NCBI GenBank assembly: GCA_964036315.1
Contig: OZ038510.1
Span: 87,030,164 to 87,094,163 of the forward strand
Reading direction: 5' to 3'
DNA: 64,000 nucleotides
Source: Acanthosepion esculentum
Lineage: Eukaryota; Mollusca; Cephalopoda; Sepiida; Sepiidae
Shown: positions 37,034 through 50,700 of the stretch, piece by piece
Numbering within the stretch: the stretch's first letter is position 1
Layout: each line of letters begins with the position of its first letter
Notes under the pieces: generated by a model
Told to the model about the DNA's origin: nothing
Database searches by the model: none
What the model saw: the letters and a program-made list of their open reading frames with translations, nothing else
Position numbers and translations under genes: made by a program

Positions 37034-40000
37034 GTGGGGGGTCGTCTGCGTGGGACTTTCTGGGACTGTCTCCTGGGTGGGGGGTCGTCTGCGTGGGACT
37101 TTATGGGATTGTCTCCAGGGTGGGGGGGTCGTCTGCGTCGGACATTCTGGGACTGGGGGTCGTCTGCGTGGGACTTCTTGGGACTGACTCCTGGGTGGGG
37201 GGTCGTCTGCGTGGGACTTTCTGGGACTGTCTCCAGGGTGGGGGGGTCGTCTGCGTGGGACATTCTGGGACTGGGGGTCGTCTGCGTGGGTACTTTTTGG
37301 GACTGGGGGTCGTCTGCGTGCGACTTCCTGGGACTGTCTCCTGGGCGGGGGGTCGACTGTTTGGTACTTTCTGGGACTGTCTCCTGTGTGGGGTGTCGTA
37401 TGCGTGGGACTTTCTGGGACTGGGGGTCGTCTGCGTGGGACTACCTGGGACTGTCTTCTGAGTGGGGGGTCGTCTGTTTGGGACTTTCTGGGACTGTCTA
37501 CTGTGTGGGGGGTCGTCTGCGTGGGATTTTCTGGGACTGGGGGTCGTCTGCGTGGGACTTTCTTGGACTGGGGGTCCTCTGCGTGGGACTACCTGGGACT
37601 GGAGGTCGTCTGCGTGGGTACTTTCTGGGACTGGGGGTCGTCTGCGTGGGACTATCTGGGACTGTCTCCTCGGAGGGGGTCGTCTGTTTGGGACTTTCTG
37701 GGACTGTCTCCTGGGTGGGGGGGTCGTCGGTGTGGGACTTTCTGGGAATGTCTCCTAGGGGGGGTCGTCTACGTGGGTACTTTCTGGGACTGGGGGTCGT
37801 CTGCGTGGGACTACCTGGGACTGTTTTCTGGGTGGGGGGTCGTCTGTGTGGGACTTTCTGGGACTGTCTCCTGGGTGGGGGTCGTCTGCGTGGGTACTTT
37901 CTGGGACTGGGGGTCGTCTGCGTGGGACTACCTGGGACTGTCTACTGTGTGGGGGGTCGTCTGCGTGGGACTTTCTGGGACTGGGGGTCGTCTGCGTAGG
38001 ACTTCCTGGGACTGTCTCCTGGGAGGGGGGTCGACTGCTTGGGACTTTCTGGGACTGTCTCCTGGGTGGGGGTTTGTCTGCGTGGGACTTTCAGGGACTG
38101 TCTCCTGGGTGGGGGTCGTCTGCGTGGGATTTTCTGGGACTGGGGGTCGTCTGTTTGGGACTTTCTGGGACTGTCTACTGTGTGGGGGTCGTCTGCGTGG
38201 GACTTTCTGGGACTGGGGGTCGTCTGCGTGGGACTTTCTTGGACTGGGGGTCGTATGGGTGGGACTTTCTGGGACTGTGGGTCGTCTGCGTGAGACACTC
38301 TGGGACTGGGTGTCGTCTGCTTGGGATTACCTGGGACTGTCTCCTGGGTGGGGTGTCGTCTGTTTGTGACTTTCTGGGACTTTCTCCTGGGTGGGGGGTC
38401 GTCTGCGTGGGACTTTCTTGGACTGGGGGTCGTCTGCGTGGGACTTTCTTGGACTGTCTCCTGGGTCGGTGGGTCGTCTGCGTGGGACTTTCTGGGATTG
38501 TCTCCAGGGTGGGGTGTCGTCTCCGTGGGACATTCTGGGACTGGGGGTCGTCTGCGTGGGTACTTTTTTGGACTGGGGGTCGTCTGCGTGGGACTTCCTG
38601 GGACTGTCTCCTGGGCGGGGGGTCGACTGTTTGGTACTTTCTGGGACTGTCTCCTGTGTGGGGTGTCGTATGCGTGGGACTTTCTGGGACTGGGGGGCGT
38701 CTGCGTGGGACTTTCTTGGACTGGGGGTCGTCTGCGTGGGACTTTCTTGGACTGGGGGTCGTCTGCGTGGGACTACCTGGGACTGGAGGTCGTCTGCGTG
38801 GGTACTTTCTGGGACTGGGGGTCGTCTGCGTGGGACTACCTGGGACTGTCTACTGTGTGGGGGGTCGTCTGCGTGGGACTTTCTGGGACTGGGGGTCGTC
38901 TGCGTGGGACTTCCTGGGACTGTCTCCTGGGAGGGGGGTCGACTGTTTGGGTCTTTCTGGGACTGTCTCCTGGGTGGGGGGTTGTCTGCGTGGGACTTTC
39001 TGGGTCTGTCTCCTGGTTGGGGGTCTTCTGCGTGGGATTTTCTGGGACTGGGGGTCGTCTGTTTGGGACTTTCTGGGACTGTCTACTGTGTGGGGGGTCG
39101 TCTGCGTGGGACTTTCTGGGACTGGGGGTCGTCTGCGTGGGACTACCTGGGACTGTCTTCTGAGTGGGGGGTTGTCTGTTTGGGACTTTCTGGGACTGTC
39201 TACTGTGTGGGGGGTCGTCTGCGTGGGATTTTCTGGGACTGGGGGTTGTCTGCGTGGGACTTTCTTGGACTGGGGGTCGTCTGCGTGGGACTACCTGGGA
39301 CTGGAGGTCGTCTGCGTGGGTACTTTCTGGGACTGGGGGTCGTCTGCGTGGGACTTTCTGGGACTGTCTCCTCGGAGGGGGTCGTCTGTTTGGGACTTTC
39401 TGGGACTGTCTCCTGGGTGGGGGTCGTCTACGTGGGTACTTTCTGCGACTGGGGGTCGTCTGCGTGGGACTACCTCGGACTGTTTTCTGGGTGGGGGGTC
39501 GTCTGTGTGGGACTTTCTGCGACTGTCTCCTGGGTGGGGGTCGTCTGCGTGGGTACTTTCTGGGACTGGGGGTTGTCTGCGTGGGACTACCTGGGACTGT
39601 CTACTGTGTGGGGGGTCGTCTGCGTGGGACTTTCTGGGACTGTCTCCTGGGTGGGGGGTCGTCTGCGTGGGACTTTATGGGATTGTCTCCAGGGTGGGGG
39701 GGTCGTCTGCGTCGGACATTCTGGGACTGGGGTTCGTCTGCGTGGGACTTCTTGGGACTGACTCCTGGGTGGGGGGTCGTCTGCGTGGGACTTTCTGGGA
39801 CTGTCTCCAGGGTGGGGGGGTCGTCTGCGTGGGACATTCTGGGACTGGGGGTCGTCTGCGTGGGTACTTTTTGGGACTGGGGGTCGTCTGCGTGCGACTT
39901 CCTGGGACTGTCTCCTGGGCGGGGGGTCGACTGTTTGGTACTTTCTGGGACTGTCTCCTGTGTGGGGTGTCGTATGCGTGGGACTTTCTGGGACTGGGGG

Positions 40001-41275
40001 TCGTCTGCGTGGGACTACCTGGGACTGTCTTCTGAGTGGGGGGTCGTCTGTTTGGGACTTTCTGGGACTGTCTACTGTGTGGGGGGTCGTCTGCGTGGGA
40101 TTTTCTGGGACTGGGGGTCGTCTGCGTGGGACTTTCTTGGACTGGGGGTCCTCTGCGTGGGACTACCTGGGACTGGAGGTCGTCTGCGTGGGTACTTTCT
40201 GGGACTGGGGGTCGTCTGCGTGGGACTATCTGGGACTGTCTCCTCGGAGGGGGTCGTCTGTTTGGGACTTTCTGGGACTGTCTCCTGGGTGGGGGGGTCG
40301 TCGGTGTGGGACTTTCTGGGAATGTCTCCTAGGGGGGGTCGTCTACGTGGGTACTTTCTGGGACTGGGGGTCGTCTGCGTGGGACTACCTGGGACTGTTT
40401 TCTGGGTGGGGGGTCGTCTGTGTGGGACTTTCTGGGACTGTCTCCTGGGTGGGGGTCGTCTGCGTGGGTACTTTCTGGGACTGGGGGTCGTCTGCGTGGG
40501 ACTACCTGGGACTGTCTACTGTGTGGGGGGTCGTCTGCGTGGGACTTTCTGGGACTGGGGGTCGTCTGCGTAGGACTTCCTGGGACTGTCTCCTGGGAGG
40601 GGGGTCGACTGCTTGGGACTTTCTGGGACTGTCTCCTGGGTGGGGGTTTGTCTGCGTGGGACTTTCAGGGACTGTCTCCTGGGTGGGGGTCGTCTGCGTG
40701 GGATTTTCTGGGACTGGGGGTCGTCTGTTTGGGACTTTCTGGGACTGTCTACTGTGTGGGGGTCGTCTGCGTGGGACTTTCTGGGACTGGGGGTCGTCTG
40801 CGTGGGACTTTCTTGGACTGGGGGTCGTATGGGTGGGACTTTCTGGGACTGTGGGTCGTCTGCGTGAGACACTCTGGGACTGGGTGTCGTCTGCTTGGGA
40901 TTACCTGGGACTGTCTCCTGGGTGGGGTGTCGTCTGTTTGTGACTTTCTGGGACTTTCTCCTGGGTGGGGGGTCGTCTGCGTGGGACTTTCTTGGACTGG
41001 GGGTCGTCTGCGTGGGACTTTCTTGGACTGTCTCCTGGGTCGGTGGGTCGTCTGCGTGGGACTTTCTGGGATTGTCTCCAGGGTGGGGTGTCGTCTCCGT
41101 GGGACATTCTGGGACTGGGGGTCGTCTGCGTGGGTACTTTTTTGGACTGGGGGTCGTCTGCGTGGGACTTCCTGGGACTGTCTCCTGGGCGGGGGGTCGA
41201 CTGTTTGGTACTTTCTGGGACTGTCTCCTGTGTGGGGTGTCGTATGCGTGGGACTTTCTGGGACTGGGGGGCGTC
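36590..41275. repeat. 2,574-bp higher-order repeat, two nearly identical copies
   Basis: About 36590-38700 is repeated at about 39164-41275 with a constant offset of 2574 bp. Very rare variants are shared, such as GTCTGCGTAGGACTTCC (37992 and 40566), TCGACTGCTTGGG (38031 and 40605), CTCCTAGGGGGGG (37752 and 40326) and TGGGTCGGTGGGTCG (38463 and 41037). I see only a few differences by eye, such as a C-to-T change near 39570 and a G-to-C near 39444. Divergence begins right after the GGGGGGCGTCTGCG monomer (38694 and 41268), where the first copy continues with GGGACTTTCTTGG and the second with GGGACTACCTGGG. This is one of the youngest duplications in the window. Confidence 0.9.
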
Positions 41276-41799
41276 TGCGTGGGACTACCTGGGACTGGAG
41301 GTCGTCTGCGTGGGTACTTTCTGGGACTGGGGGTCGTCTGCGTGGGACTATCTGGGACTGTTTCCTCGGAGGGGGTCGTCTGTTTGGGACTTTCTGGGAC
41401 TGTCTCCTGGGTGGGGGGTCGTCGGTGTGGGACTTTCTGGTAATGTCTCCTGGGTGGGGGTCGTCTACGTGGGTACTTTCTGGGACTGGGGGTCGTCTGC
41501 GTGGGACTACCTGGGACTGTTTTTTGGGTGGGGGGTCGTCTGTGTGGGACTTTCTGGGACTGTCTTCTGGGTGGGGGTCGTCTGCGTGGGTACTTTCTGG
41601 GACTGGGGGTCGTCTGCGTGGGACTACCTGGGACTGTCTACTGTGTGGGGGGTCGTCTGCGTGGGACTTTCTGGGACTGGGGGTCGTCTGCGTGGGACTT
41701 CCTGGGACTGTCTCCTGGGAGGGGGGTCGACTGTTTGGGTCTTTCTGGGACTGTCTCTTGGGTGGGGGGTCGTCTGCGTGGGACTTTCTGGGTCTGTCT

Positions 41800-44700
41800 C
41801 CTGGGTGGGGATCGTCTGCGTGGGACTCTGTGGGACTAGGGGTTGTCTGCGTGGGACTTTCTGGGACTGGGGGGTCGTCTGCGTGGAACTTTCTGGGACT
41901 GTCTCCTGGCTGGGGGGTCGTCTGCGTGAGACTTTCTGGGACTGGAGGTCGTCTGCATGGGACTTTCTGGGACTGCCACCTGGGTGGGGGATCGTCTGCG
42001 TGGGACATTCTTGGACTATGTGTCGTGTGCGTGGGACATTCTGGGAGTGTCTCCTAGGTGGGGGGTCGTCTGCGTGGGACTTTGTCGGACTGGGGGTCGT
42101 CTGCGTGGGACTTTCTGGGACTGGGGGTCGTCTGCGTGGGTCTTTCTGTGACTGTCTCCTGTGTGGGGGGTCGTCTGTTTGGGACATTCTGGGACTGTCT
42201 TCAGAGTGGGGGTCGTCTTCGTGGGACATTCTGGGACTGGGGGGTCGTCTGCGTCGGACATTCTGGCACTGTCTCCTGTGTGGGGGGTCGTCTGCTTGGG
42301 ACTTTCTGGGACTGGGTGTCGTCTGCGTGGGACTTTCTGGGACTGTCTCCTGTGTGGGGGATCGTCCGCGTGGGACTTTCTGGGACTGCCAACTTGGTGG
42401 GGGGTCGTCTGCGTGGGACTTTCTGGGACTGGGGGTCGTCTGCGTGGGATTTTCTGGGACTGTCTCCTGGGTGGGGATTCGTCTGCGTGGCCCTTACTGT
42501 GTCTGTCTCCATTGTGGGTGGTCGTCTGCGTGGGACTTTGTGGGACTGGGGGTCGTCTGCGAGGGACTTTCTGGGACTGGGGTGTCGTCTGCGTGGGACT
42601 TTCTGGGACTGTCTCCTGGCTGGGGGGTCGTCAGCGTGGGACTTTCTTGGACTGGAGGTCGTCTGCGTGGGACGTTCTGGGACTGCAACCTGGGTGGGGG
42701 GTCTTCTGCGTGGGACATTCTTGAACTGTGGGTCTTCTGAGTGGGACATTCTGGGAGTGTCTCCTGGGTGGGGGGTCGTCTGCGTGGGACATTGTCGGAC
42801 TGGGGGTCGTCTGCGTGGGACTTTCCTGGACTGGGGGGTCGTCTGCGTGGGACTTTCTGTGACTGTCTCCTGGGTGGGGGGTCGTCTGTTAGTGATATTC
42901 TGGGACTGTCTCCAGGGTGGGGGGTCGTCTTCGTGGGACTTTCTGGGACTGGGGGTCGTCTGCGTGGGACTTTCTTGGACTGGGGGTTGTCTGTGTGGGA
43001 CTTTCTGGGACTTGGGGTCGTCAGCGTGGGACATTCTGGCACTGTCTCCTGGGTGGGGGGTCGTCTGCTTGGGACTTTCTGGGACTGGGTGTCGTCTGCG
43101 TGGGACTTTCTGGGACTGTCTCCTGGGTGGTGGATCGTCTGCGTGGGACTTTCTGGGACATGGGTCGTCTGCGTGGGACTTTCTTGGACTGGGGGTCGTC
43201 TGCGTGGGACTTTCTGGGACTGGAGGTCGTCTGCGTGGGACTTTCTGGGACTGGGGGTTGTCTGCGTGGGACTTTCTGGGACTTGGGGTCGTCAGCGTGG
43301 GACATTCTGGCACTGTCTCCTGGGTGGGGGGTCGTCTGCTTGGGACTCTCTGGGACTCGGTGTCGTCTGCGTGGGACTTTCTGGGACTGTCTCCTGGGTG
43401 GTGGATCGTCTGCGTGGGACTTTCTGGGATTGGAGGTCGTCTGCGTAGGACTTTCTGGGACTGGAGGTCGTCTGCGTGGGACTTTCTGGGACTGGGGGTT
43501 GTCTGCGTGGGACTTACTGGGACTTGGGGTCGTCAGCGTGGGACATTCTGGCACTGTCTCCTGGTTGGGGTGTCGTCTGCTTGGGACTTTCTGGGACTGG
43601 GTGTCGTCTGCGTGGGATTTCTGGGACTGTCTCCTGGGTGGTGGATCGTCTACGTGGGACTTTCTGGGACATGGGTCGTCTGCGTGGGACTTTCTTGGAC
43701 TGGGGGTCGTCTGCGTGGGACTTTCTGGGACTGGAGGTCGTCTGCGTGGGACTTTCTGGGACTGGGGGTCGTTTGCGTGGGTACTTTCTGGGACTGTCTC
43801 CTGGCTGGGGGGTCGTCTGCGTGGGACTTTTTGGGACTGTGGGTCGTCTGCGTGGGACATTCTGGGAGTGTCTCCTGGGTGGGGTGTCTTCTGCGTGGGA
43901 CATTGTCGGACTGGGGGTCGTCTGCGTGGGACTTTCTGGGACTGGGGGTCGTCTTCGTGGGACTTTCTGTGACTGTCTCCTGGGTGGGGGATCGTCTGCG
44001 TGGGACTTTCTGGGACTGCCACCTGCGTGGGTGGTCGTCTGCGTGGGACTTTCTGGGACTGGGGGTCGTCTGCGTGGGACTTTCTGGGACTGTCTCCTGG
44101 GGGGTCGTCTGCGTGGGCCTTTCTGTGTCTGTCTCCTGGGTGGGGTGTTGTCTGCGTTGGACTTTGTGGGACTGGGGGTCGTCTGCGTGGGACTTTCTGG
44201 GACTGGGGGGTCGTCTGCGTGGGACTCTCTGGGACTCTCTCCTGGCTGGGGATCGTCTGCGTGGGACTTTCTGGGACTGGAGGTCGTCTGCGTGGGACGT
44301 TCTGCGACGGCCACCTTGGTCGGGGTTCGTCTGCGTGGGACATTCTTGGACTGTGGGTCGTCTGCGTGGGTACTTTCTAAGACTGGGGGTCGTCTGCGTG
44401 GGACATTCTGCGACTGTCTACTTGGAGGGGGTCGTCTGTTTGCGATTTTCTGGGACTGTCTCCTGGGTGGGGGGTCGTCTGCGTACGAATTTCTGTGACT
44501 GGGGGTCGTCTGCGTGGGACTTTCTGGGACTGTCTTCTGTGTGGGGTGTCGTCTGCGTGGGACTTTGTCGGAGTGGGGTCGTCTGCGTGGGACTTTCTGG
44601 GACTGGGGGTCGTCTGCGTGGGACTTTCTGGGACTGGGGGTTGTCTGCGTGGGACTTTCTGGGACTGGGGGTTTTCTCCGTGGGACTTTCTGGAACTGTG

Positions 44701-47700
44701 CTTCGTCTGCGTGGTTCTTTCTGGGACTGTCTCCTGGGTTGGGGTTCGTCTGTTTGGGACTTTCTGGCACTGTCTACTGTGGTGGGGGGGGCGTCTGCGT
44801 GAGACTTTCTGGGACTTGGGGTCGTCTGCGTGGGACTTTCTGGAACTGGGCGTCGTCTGCGTGGTACTTTCTAGGACTGTCTCTTGGGTGGGGGGGTCGT
44901 CTGCGTGGTACTTTCTGGGAATGTCTTCTGTGTGGGGGGTCGTCTGCGTGGGACATTCTGGGAGTGTCTCCTGGGTGGGGTGTCTTCTGCGTGGGACATT
45001 GTCGGACTGGGGGTCGTCTGCGTGGGACTTTCTGGGACTGGGGGTCGTCTTCGTGGGACTTTCTGTGACTGTCTCCTGGGTGGGGGATCGTCTGCGTGGG
45101 ACTTTCTGGGACTGCCACCTGCGTGGGTGGTCGTCTGCGTGGGACTTTCTGGGACTGGGGGTCGTCTGCGTGGGACTTTCTGGGACTGTCTCCTGGGGGG
45201 TCGTCTGCGTGGGCCTTTCTGTGTCTGTCTCCTGGGTGGGGTGTTGTCTGCGTTGGACTTTGTGGGACTGGGGGTCGTCTGCGTGGGACTTTCTGGGACT
45301 GGGGGGTCGTCTGCGTGGGACTCTCTGGGACTCTCTCCTGGCTGGGGATCGTCTGCGTGGGACTTTCTGGGACTGGAGGTCGTCTGCGTGGGACGTTCTG
45401 CGACGGCCACCTTGGTCGGGGTTCGTCTGCGTGGGACATTCTTGGACTGTGGGTCGTCTGCGTGGGTACTTTCTAAGACTGGGGGTCGTCTGCGTGGGAC
45501 ATTCTGCGACTGTCTACTTGGAGGGGGTCGTCTGTTTGCGATTTTCTGGGACTGTCTCCTGGGTGGGGGGTCGTCTGCGTACGAATTTCTGTGACTGGGG
45601 GTCGTCTGCGTGGGACTTTCTGGGACTGTCTTCTGTGTGGGGTGTCGTCTGCGTGGGACTTTGTCGGAGTGGGGTCGTCTGCGTGGGACTTTCTGGGACT
45701 GGGGGTCGTCTGCGTGGGACTTTCTGGGACTGGGGGTTGTCTGCGTGGGACTTTCTGGGACTGGGGGTTTTCTCCGTGGGACTTTCTGGAACTGTGCTTC
45801 GTCTGCGTGGTTCTTTCTGGGACTGTCTCCTGGGTTGGGGTTCGTCTGTTTGGGACTTTCTGGCACTGTCTACTGTGGTGGGGGGGGGCGTCTGCGTGAG
45901 ACTTTCTGGGACTTGGGGTCGTCTGCGTGGGACTTTCTGGAACTGGGCGTCGTCTGCGTGGTACTTTCTAGGACTGTCTCTTGGGTGGGGGGGTCGTCTG
46001 CGTGGTACTTTCTGGGAATGTCTTCTGTGTGGGGGGTCGTCTGCGTTGGACTTTCTTGGACTGGGGGTCGTCTGCGTGGGACGTTCTGGGACTGGCTCCT
46101 GGTTGGGTGATCTTCTGCGTGGAAATTTCTGGGACTGTCTCCTGGGTGGGGGTCGTCTGTGTGGGACTTTCTGGGACTGGGGGCGTCTGCGTGGGACATT
46201 CTGGCACTGGGGTCGTCTGCGTGGGACTTTCTGGGACAGGGGGTCGTCTGCGTGGGACTTTCTGGAACTCGGCGTCGTCTGCGTGTGACTTTCTGGGACT
46301 GTCTCCTGGGTGGGAGTTCGTCTGTATGGGACCTTCTGGGACTGTCTACTGTGTGGGGGGCGTCTGCGTGAGACTTTCTGGGACTCGGGGTCGTCTGCGT
46401 GGGACTTTCTGTGACTGGGGTTCGTCTGCGTGCGACTTTCTGGGACTGTCTCCTGGGTGGGGGTTCGTCTGCGTGGGACTCTCTGGGACTGTGGGTCGTC
46501 TGCGTGGGTCTTTCTGGGACTGTCTCCTGGGTGGGGGGTCGACTGCGGGGGACTTTCTGGGTCTGTCTCCTGGGTGGGGATCGTCTGCGTGGGACTCTGT
46601 GGGACTGGGTGTCGTCTGCGTGGGACTTTCTGGGACTGGGGGGTCGTCTGCGTGGGACTTTCTGGGACTGTCTCCTGGCTGAGGGGTCGTCTGCGTGAGT
46701 CTTTCTGGGACTGGAGGTCGTCTGCATGGGACTTTCTGGGACTGCCACCTGGGTGGGGGGGTCGTCTGCGTGGGACATTCTTGGACTATGTGTCGTGTGC
46801 GTGGGACTTTCTGGGACTGGGGGTCGTCTGCGTGGGTCTTTCTGTGACTGTCTCCTGGGTGGGGAGTCGTCTGTTTGGGACATTCTGGTACTGTCTTCAG
46901 GGTGGGGGTCGTCTTCGTGGGACATTCTGGGACTGGGGGGTCGTCTGCGTGGGACATTCTGGCACTGTCTCCTGTGTGGGGGGTCGTCTGCTTGGGACTT
47001 TCTGGGACTGGGTGTCGTCTGCGTGGGACTTTATGGGACTGTCTCCTGGGTGGGGGATCGTCTGCGTGGGACTTTCTGGGACTGCCAACTTGGTGGGGTT
47101 TCGTCTGCGTAGGACTTTCTGGGACTGGGGGTCGTCTGCGTGGGATTTTCTGGGACTGTCTCCTGGGTGGGGGTTCGTCTGCGTGGGCCTTACTGTGTCT
47201 GTCTCCTGGGTGGGGGGTCGTCTGCGTGGGACTTTGTGGGACTGGGGGTCGTCTGCGAGGGACTTTCTGGGACTGGGGGGTCGTCTGCGTGGGACTTTCT
47301 GGGACTTTTTCCTGTGTGGGGGGTCGTCTGCGTGGGACTTTGTGGGACTGGGAGTCGTCTGCGAGGGACTTTCTGGGACTGGGGGGTCGTCAGCGTGGGA
47401 CTTTCTGGGACTGGAGGTCGTCTGCGTGGGACGTTCTGGGACTGCAACCTGGGTGGGGGGTCGTCTGCGTGGGACATTCTTGGACTGTGGGTCGTCTGAG
47501 TGGGACATTCTGGGAGTGTCTCCTGGGTGGGGGGTCGTCTGCGTGGGACATTGTCGGAATGGGGGTCGTCTGCGTGGGACTTTCTGTGACTGTCTCCTAG
47601 GTAGGGGGGTCGTCTGCGTGGGACTTTCTCGGACTTGGGTTTGTCTGCGTTGGACTTTCTGGGACTGTCTCCTGGGTGGGTGGTCTTCTGTTTGGGACTT

Positions 47701-50700
47701 TCTGGGACTGTCTCCTGTGTGGGGCGTCGTCTGCGTGGGACTTTCTGGGACAGGGGGTCTTCTGCGTGGGACTTTCTGGGACTGGGTGTCGTCTACGTTG
47801 GACTTTCTGGGACTGTCTCCTCAGTGGGGGGTCGTCTCCGTGGGACGTTCTGGGTCTGGGGGTCGTCTGCGTAGGACTTTCAATGACTGTCACCTGGGTG
47901 GGGGGTCGTCTGCGTTGGACATTCTGGGACTGTGGGACGTCTGCGTGGGACATTCTGGGACTGTCTCATGGGTGGGCGGTCGTGTGCTTTGGACTTTGTC
48001 GGACTGGAGGTCGTCTGCGTGGGACTTTCTGGGACTGGGGGTCGTCCGAGTGGGACTTTCTGGGACTGTCTCCTGGGTGTGGGATTGTCTGCGTGGTACT
48101 TTCTGGGACTGGGGGTCGTCTGCGTGGAACTTTCTTGGACTGGGTGTCGTCTGCGTGAGACATTCTGGGACTGTCTCCTGTGTGGCGGGTCGTGTGCGTG
48201 GGACTTTGTCGGACTGGGGGTCGTCTGCGTGGGACTTTCTGTGACTGGGGTTCGTCTGCGTGGGACTTTCTCCGACTGGGGTTCGTCTGCGTCGGACTTT
48301 TTGGGACTTGGTGTCGTCTGCGTGGGTCTTTCTGGAACTGTCTCCTGGGTGGGGGGTCGTCTGCTTGCGACTTTCTGGGACTGGGGGTCGTCTGCGTGGG
48401 ACTTTCTCGGACTCAGGGTTGTCTGCGTGGGATTTTCTTAGACTGGGGGTCGTCTGTTTGGGACTTTCTGGGACTGGAGGTCTTCTGCGTGGGACTTTCT
48501 GTGACTGGGCGTCGTCTGCGTGGGACTTTCTGGGTCTGGGGTTCTTCTTCGTGCGACTTTCTGGGACTGTCTCCTGGGTGGGGGGTCGTCTGCGTGGGAC
48601 TTTCTGGGACTGTCTCCTGGGTTGACGTCTTCTGCATGGGACTTTCTGGGATGGGGGTCTTCCTCGTGGCTCTTTCTGGGACTGTCTCCTGGGTGGGGGT
48701 CGTCTGCGTGGGACTTTCAGGGACTGTCTCCTGGGTGGGGGGTCGTCTGCGTGGTACTTTCTGGGACTGTCTACTGTGTGGGGGGTCGTCTGCGTTGGAC
48801 TTTCGGGGACTGGGTGTCGTCTGCGTGGGACGTTCTGGGACTGGCTCCTGGGTGGGGGGTCTTCTGCTTGGAACGTTCTCGGACTGTCTCCTGGGTGGGG
48901 GGTCGTCTGCGTGGGACTTTCTTTGACTGGGGTTCGTCTGCGTGGGACTTTCTGGGACTGGGGGTCGTCTGCGTTGGACTTTCTGGGACTGTCTCCTGGG
49001 TGGGGGGTCGTCTGTTTGGGACTTTCTGTGACTGTCTCCTGTGTGGGGGGTCGTCTGCGTGGGACTTTCTGGGACTGGGGGTCGTCTGCGTGTTACTTTC
49101 GGGGACTGGCTGTCGTCTGCGTGGGACTTTCTGGGACTGTCTCCTCAGTGGGGGGTCGTCTCCGTGGGACTTTCTGGGTCTGGGGGTCGTCTGCGTAGGA
49201 CTTTCTGTGACTGTCACCTGGGTGGGGGGTCGTCTGCGTGGGACTTTCTTTGACTGTGGGACGTCTGTGTGGGACATTCTGGGACTGACTCATGGGTGGG
49301 CGGTTGTGTTCTTTGGACTTTGTCGGACTGGAGGTCGTCTGCGTGGGACTTTCTGGGTCTGGGTGTCGTCTGCGTGGTTACTTTCTGGGACTGGGGGTCG
49401 TCTTCGTGGGACTTTCTGGGACTGTCTTTTGGGTGGGGGGTCGTCTGCGTGGGACTTTCTGGGACTGGGGGTCGTCCGAGTGGGACTTTCTGGGACTGTC
49501 TCCTGGGTGTGGGATTGTCTGCGTGGTACTTTCTGGGACTGGGGGTCGTCTGCGTGGAACTTTCTGGGACTGGGTGTCGTCTGCGTGGGACATTCTGGGA
49601 CTGTCTCCTGTGTGGCGGGTCGTGTGCGTGTGACTTTGTCGGACTGGGGGTCGTCTGCGTGGGACTTTCTGGGACTGGGGTTCGTCTGCGTGGGACTTTC
49701 TACGACTGGGGTTCGTCTGCTTCGGACTTTCTGGGACTTGGTGTCGTCTGCGTGGGACTTTCTGGGACTGTCTTCTGGGTGGGGGGTCGTCTGCTTGCGA
49801 CTTTCTGGGACTGGGGGTCGTCTGCGTGGGACTTTCTCGGACTCAGGGCTGTCTGCGTGGGATTTTCTTGGACTGGGGGTCGTCTGTTTGGGAATTTCTG
49901 GGACTGGAGGTCTTCTGCGTGGGACTTTCTGGGACTGGGGGTCGTCTGCGTGTGACTTTCTGTGACTGGGGTTCTTCTTCGTGCGACTTTCTGGGACTGT
50001 CTCCTGTTTGGGGGGTCGTCTGCGTGGGACTTTCTGGGACTGTCTCCTGGGTGGGCGTCGTCTGCATGGGACTTTCTGGGACTGTCTCCTGGGTGGGGGG
50101 TCATCTGCGTGGGACTTTCTGGGACTGGGGGTCGTCTGCGTGGGACTTTCTGGGACTGTCACCTGGGTGAGGGGTCTTCTGCGTGTTACTTTCGGGGACT
50201 GGGGGTCGTCTGCGTGGGACTTTCTGGGACTGTCTCCTGGGTGGGGGTCGTCTGCATCGGACTATCTGGGACTGTGGGTCGTCTGCGTGGGATTTTCTTG
50301 GACTGTCACCTGGGTGGGTGCATCTCTGCGTGGGACTTTCCGGGACAGGGGCTCGTCTGCGTGGGACTTTCTGGGACTGGGGTTCGTCTGCGTGGAACTT
50401 TCTGGGACTGTCTCCTGGGTGGGGGTCGTCTGCATGGGACTTTCTGGGACTGGGGTCTTCTGCGTGGCACTTTCTGGGACTGTCTCCTGGGTGTGGGGTC
50501 GTCTGCGTGGGATTATCTGGGACTGGGGGTCTTCTGCGTGGGACTTTCTGAGACTGGGGTTCGTCTGCGTGCGACTTTCTGGGACTGTCTCCTGGGTAGG
50601 GGGGTCGTCTGCGTGTGACTTTCTGGGACTTGAATTCGTCTGCGTGGGACTTTCTGGGACTGTCTCCTGGGTGGGTGGTCGTCTGCGTGGTACTTTCTGG

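Larger units (their letters stand above)
29350..41800. repeat. S1 sub-domain 3
   Basis: This part of the array is rich in GGGACTACCTGGG monomers, 32-bp GGGTACTTTCT monomers, CTCCTCGGAGGGGG long monomers and the marker GTCTTCTGAGTGG. That marker lies near 31105, 34590, 35389, 36140, 36584, 37455, 39158 and 40029. These are rare or absent in sub-domains 1 and 2. It includes the 444-bp and 2,574-bp repeats listed separately. Both ends are approximate. No gene is visible. Confidence 0.7.
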
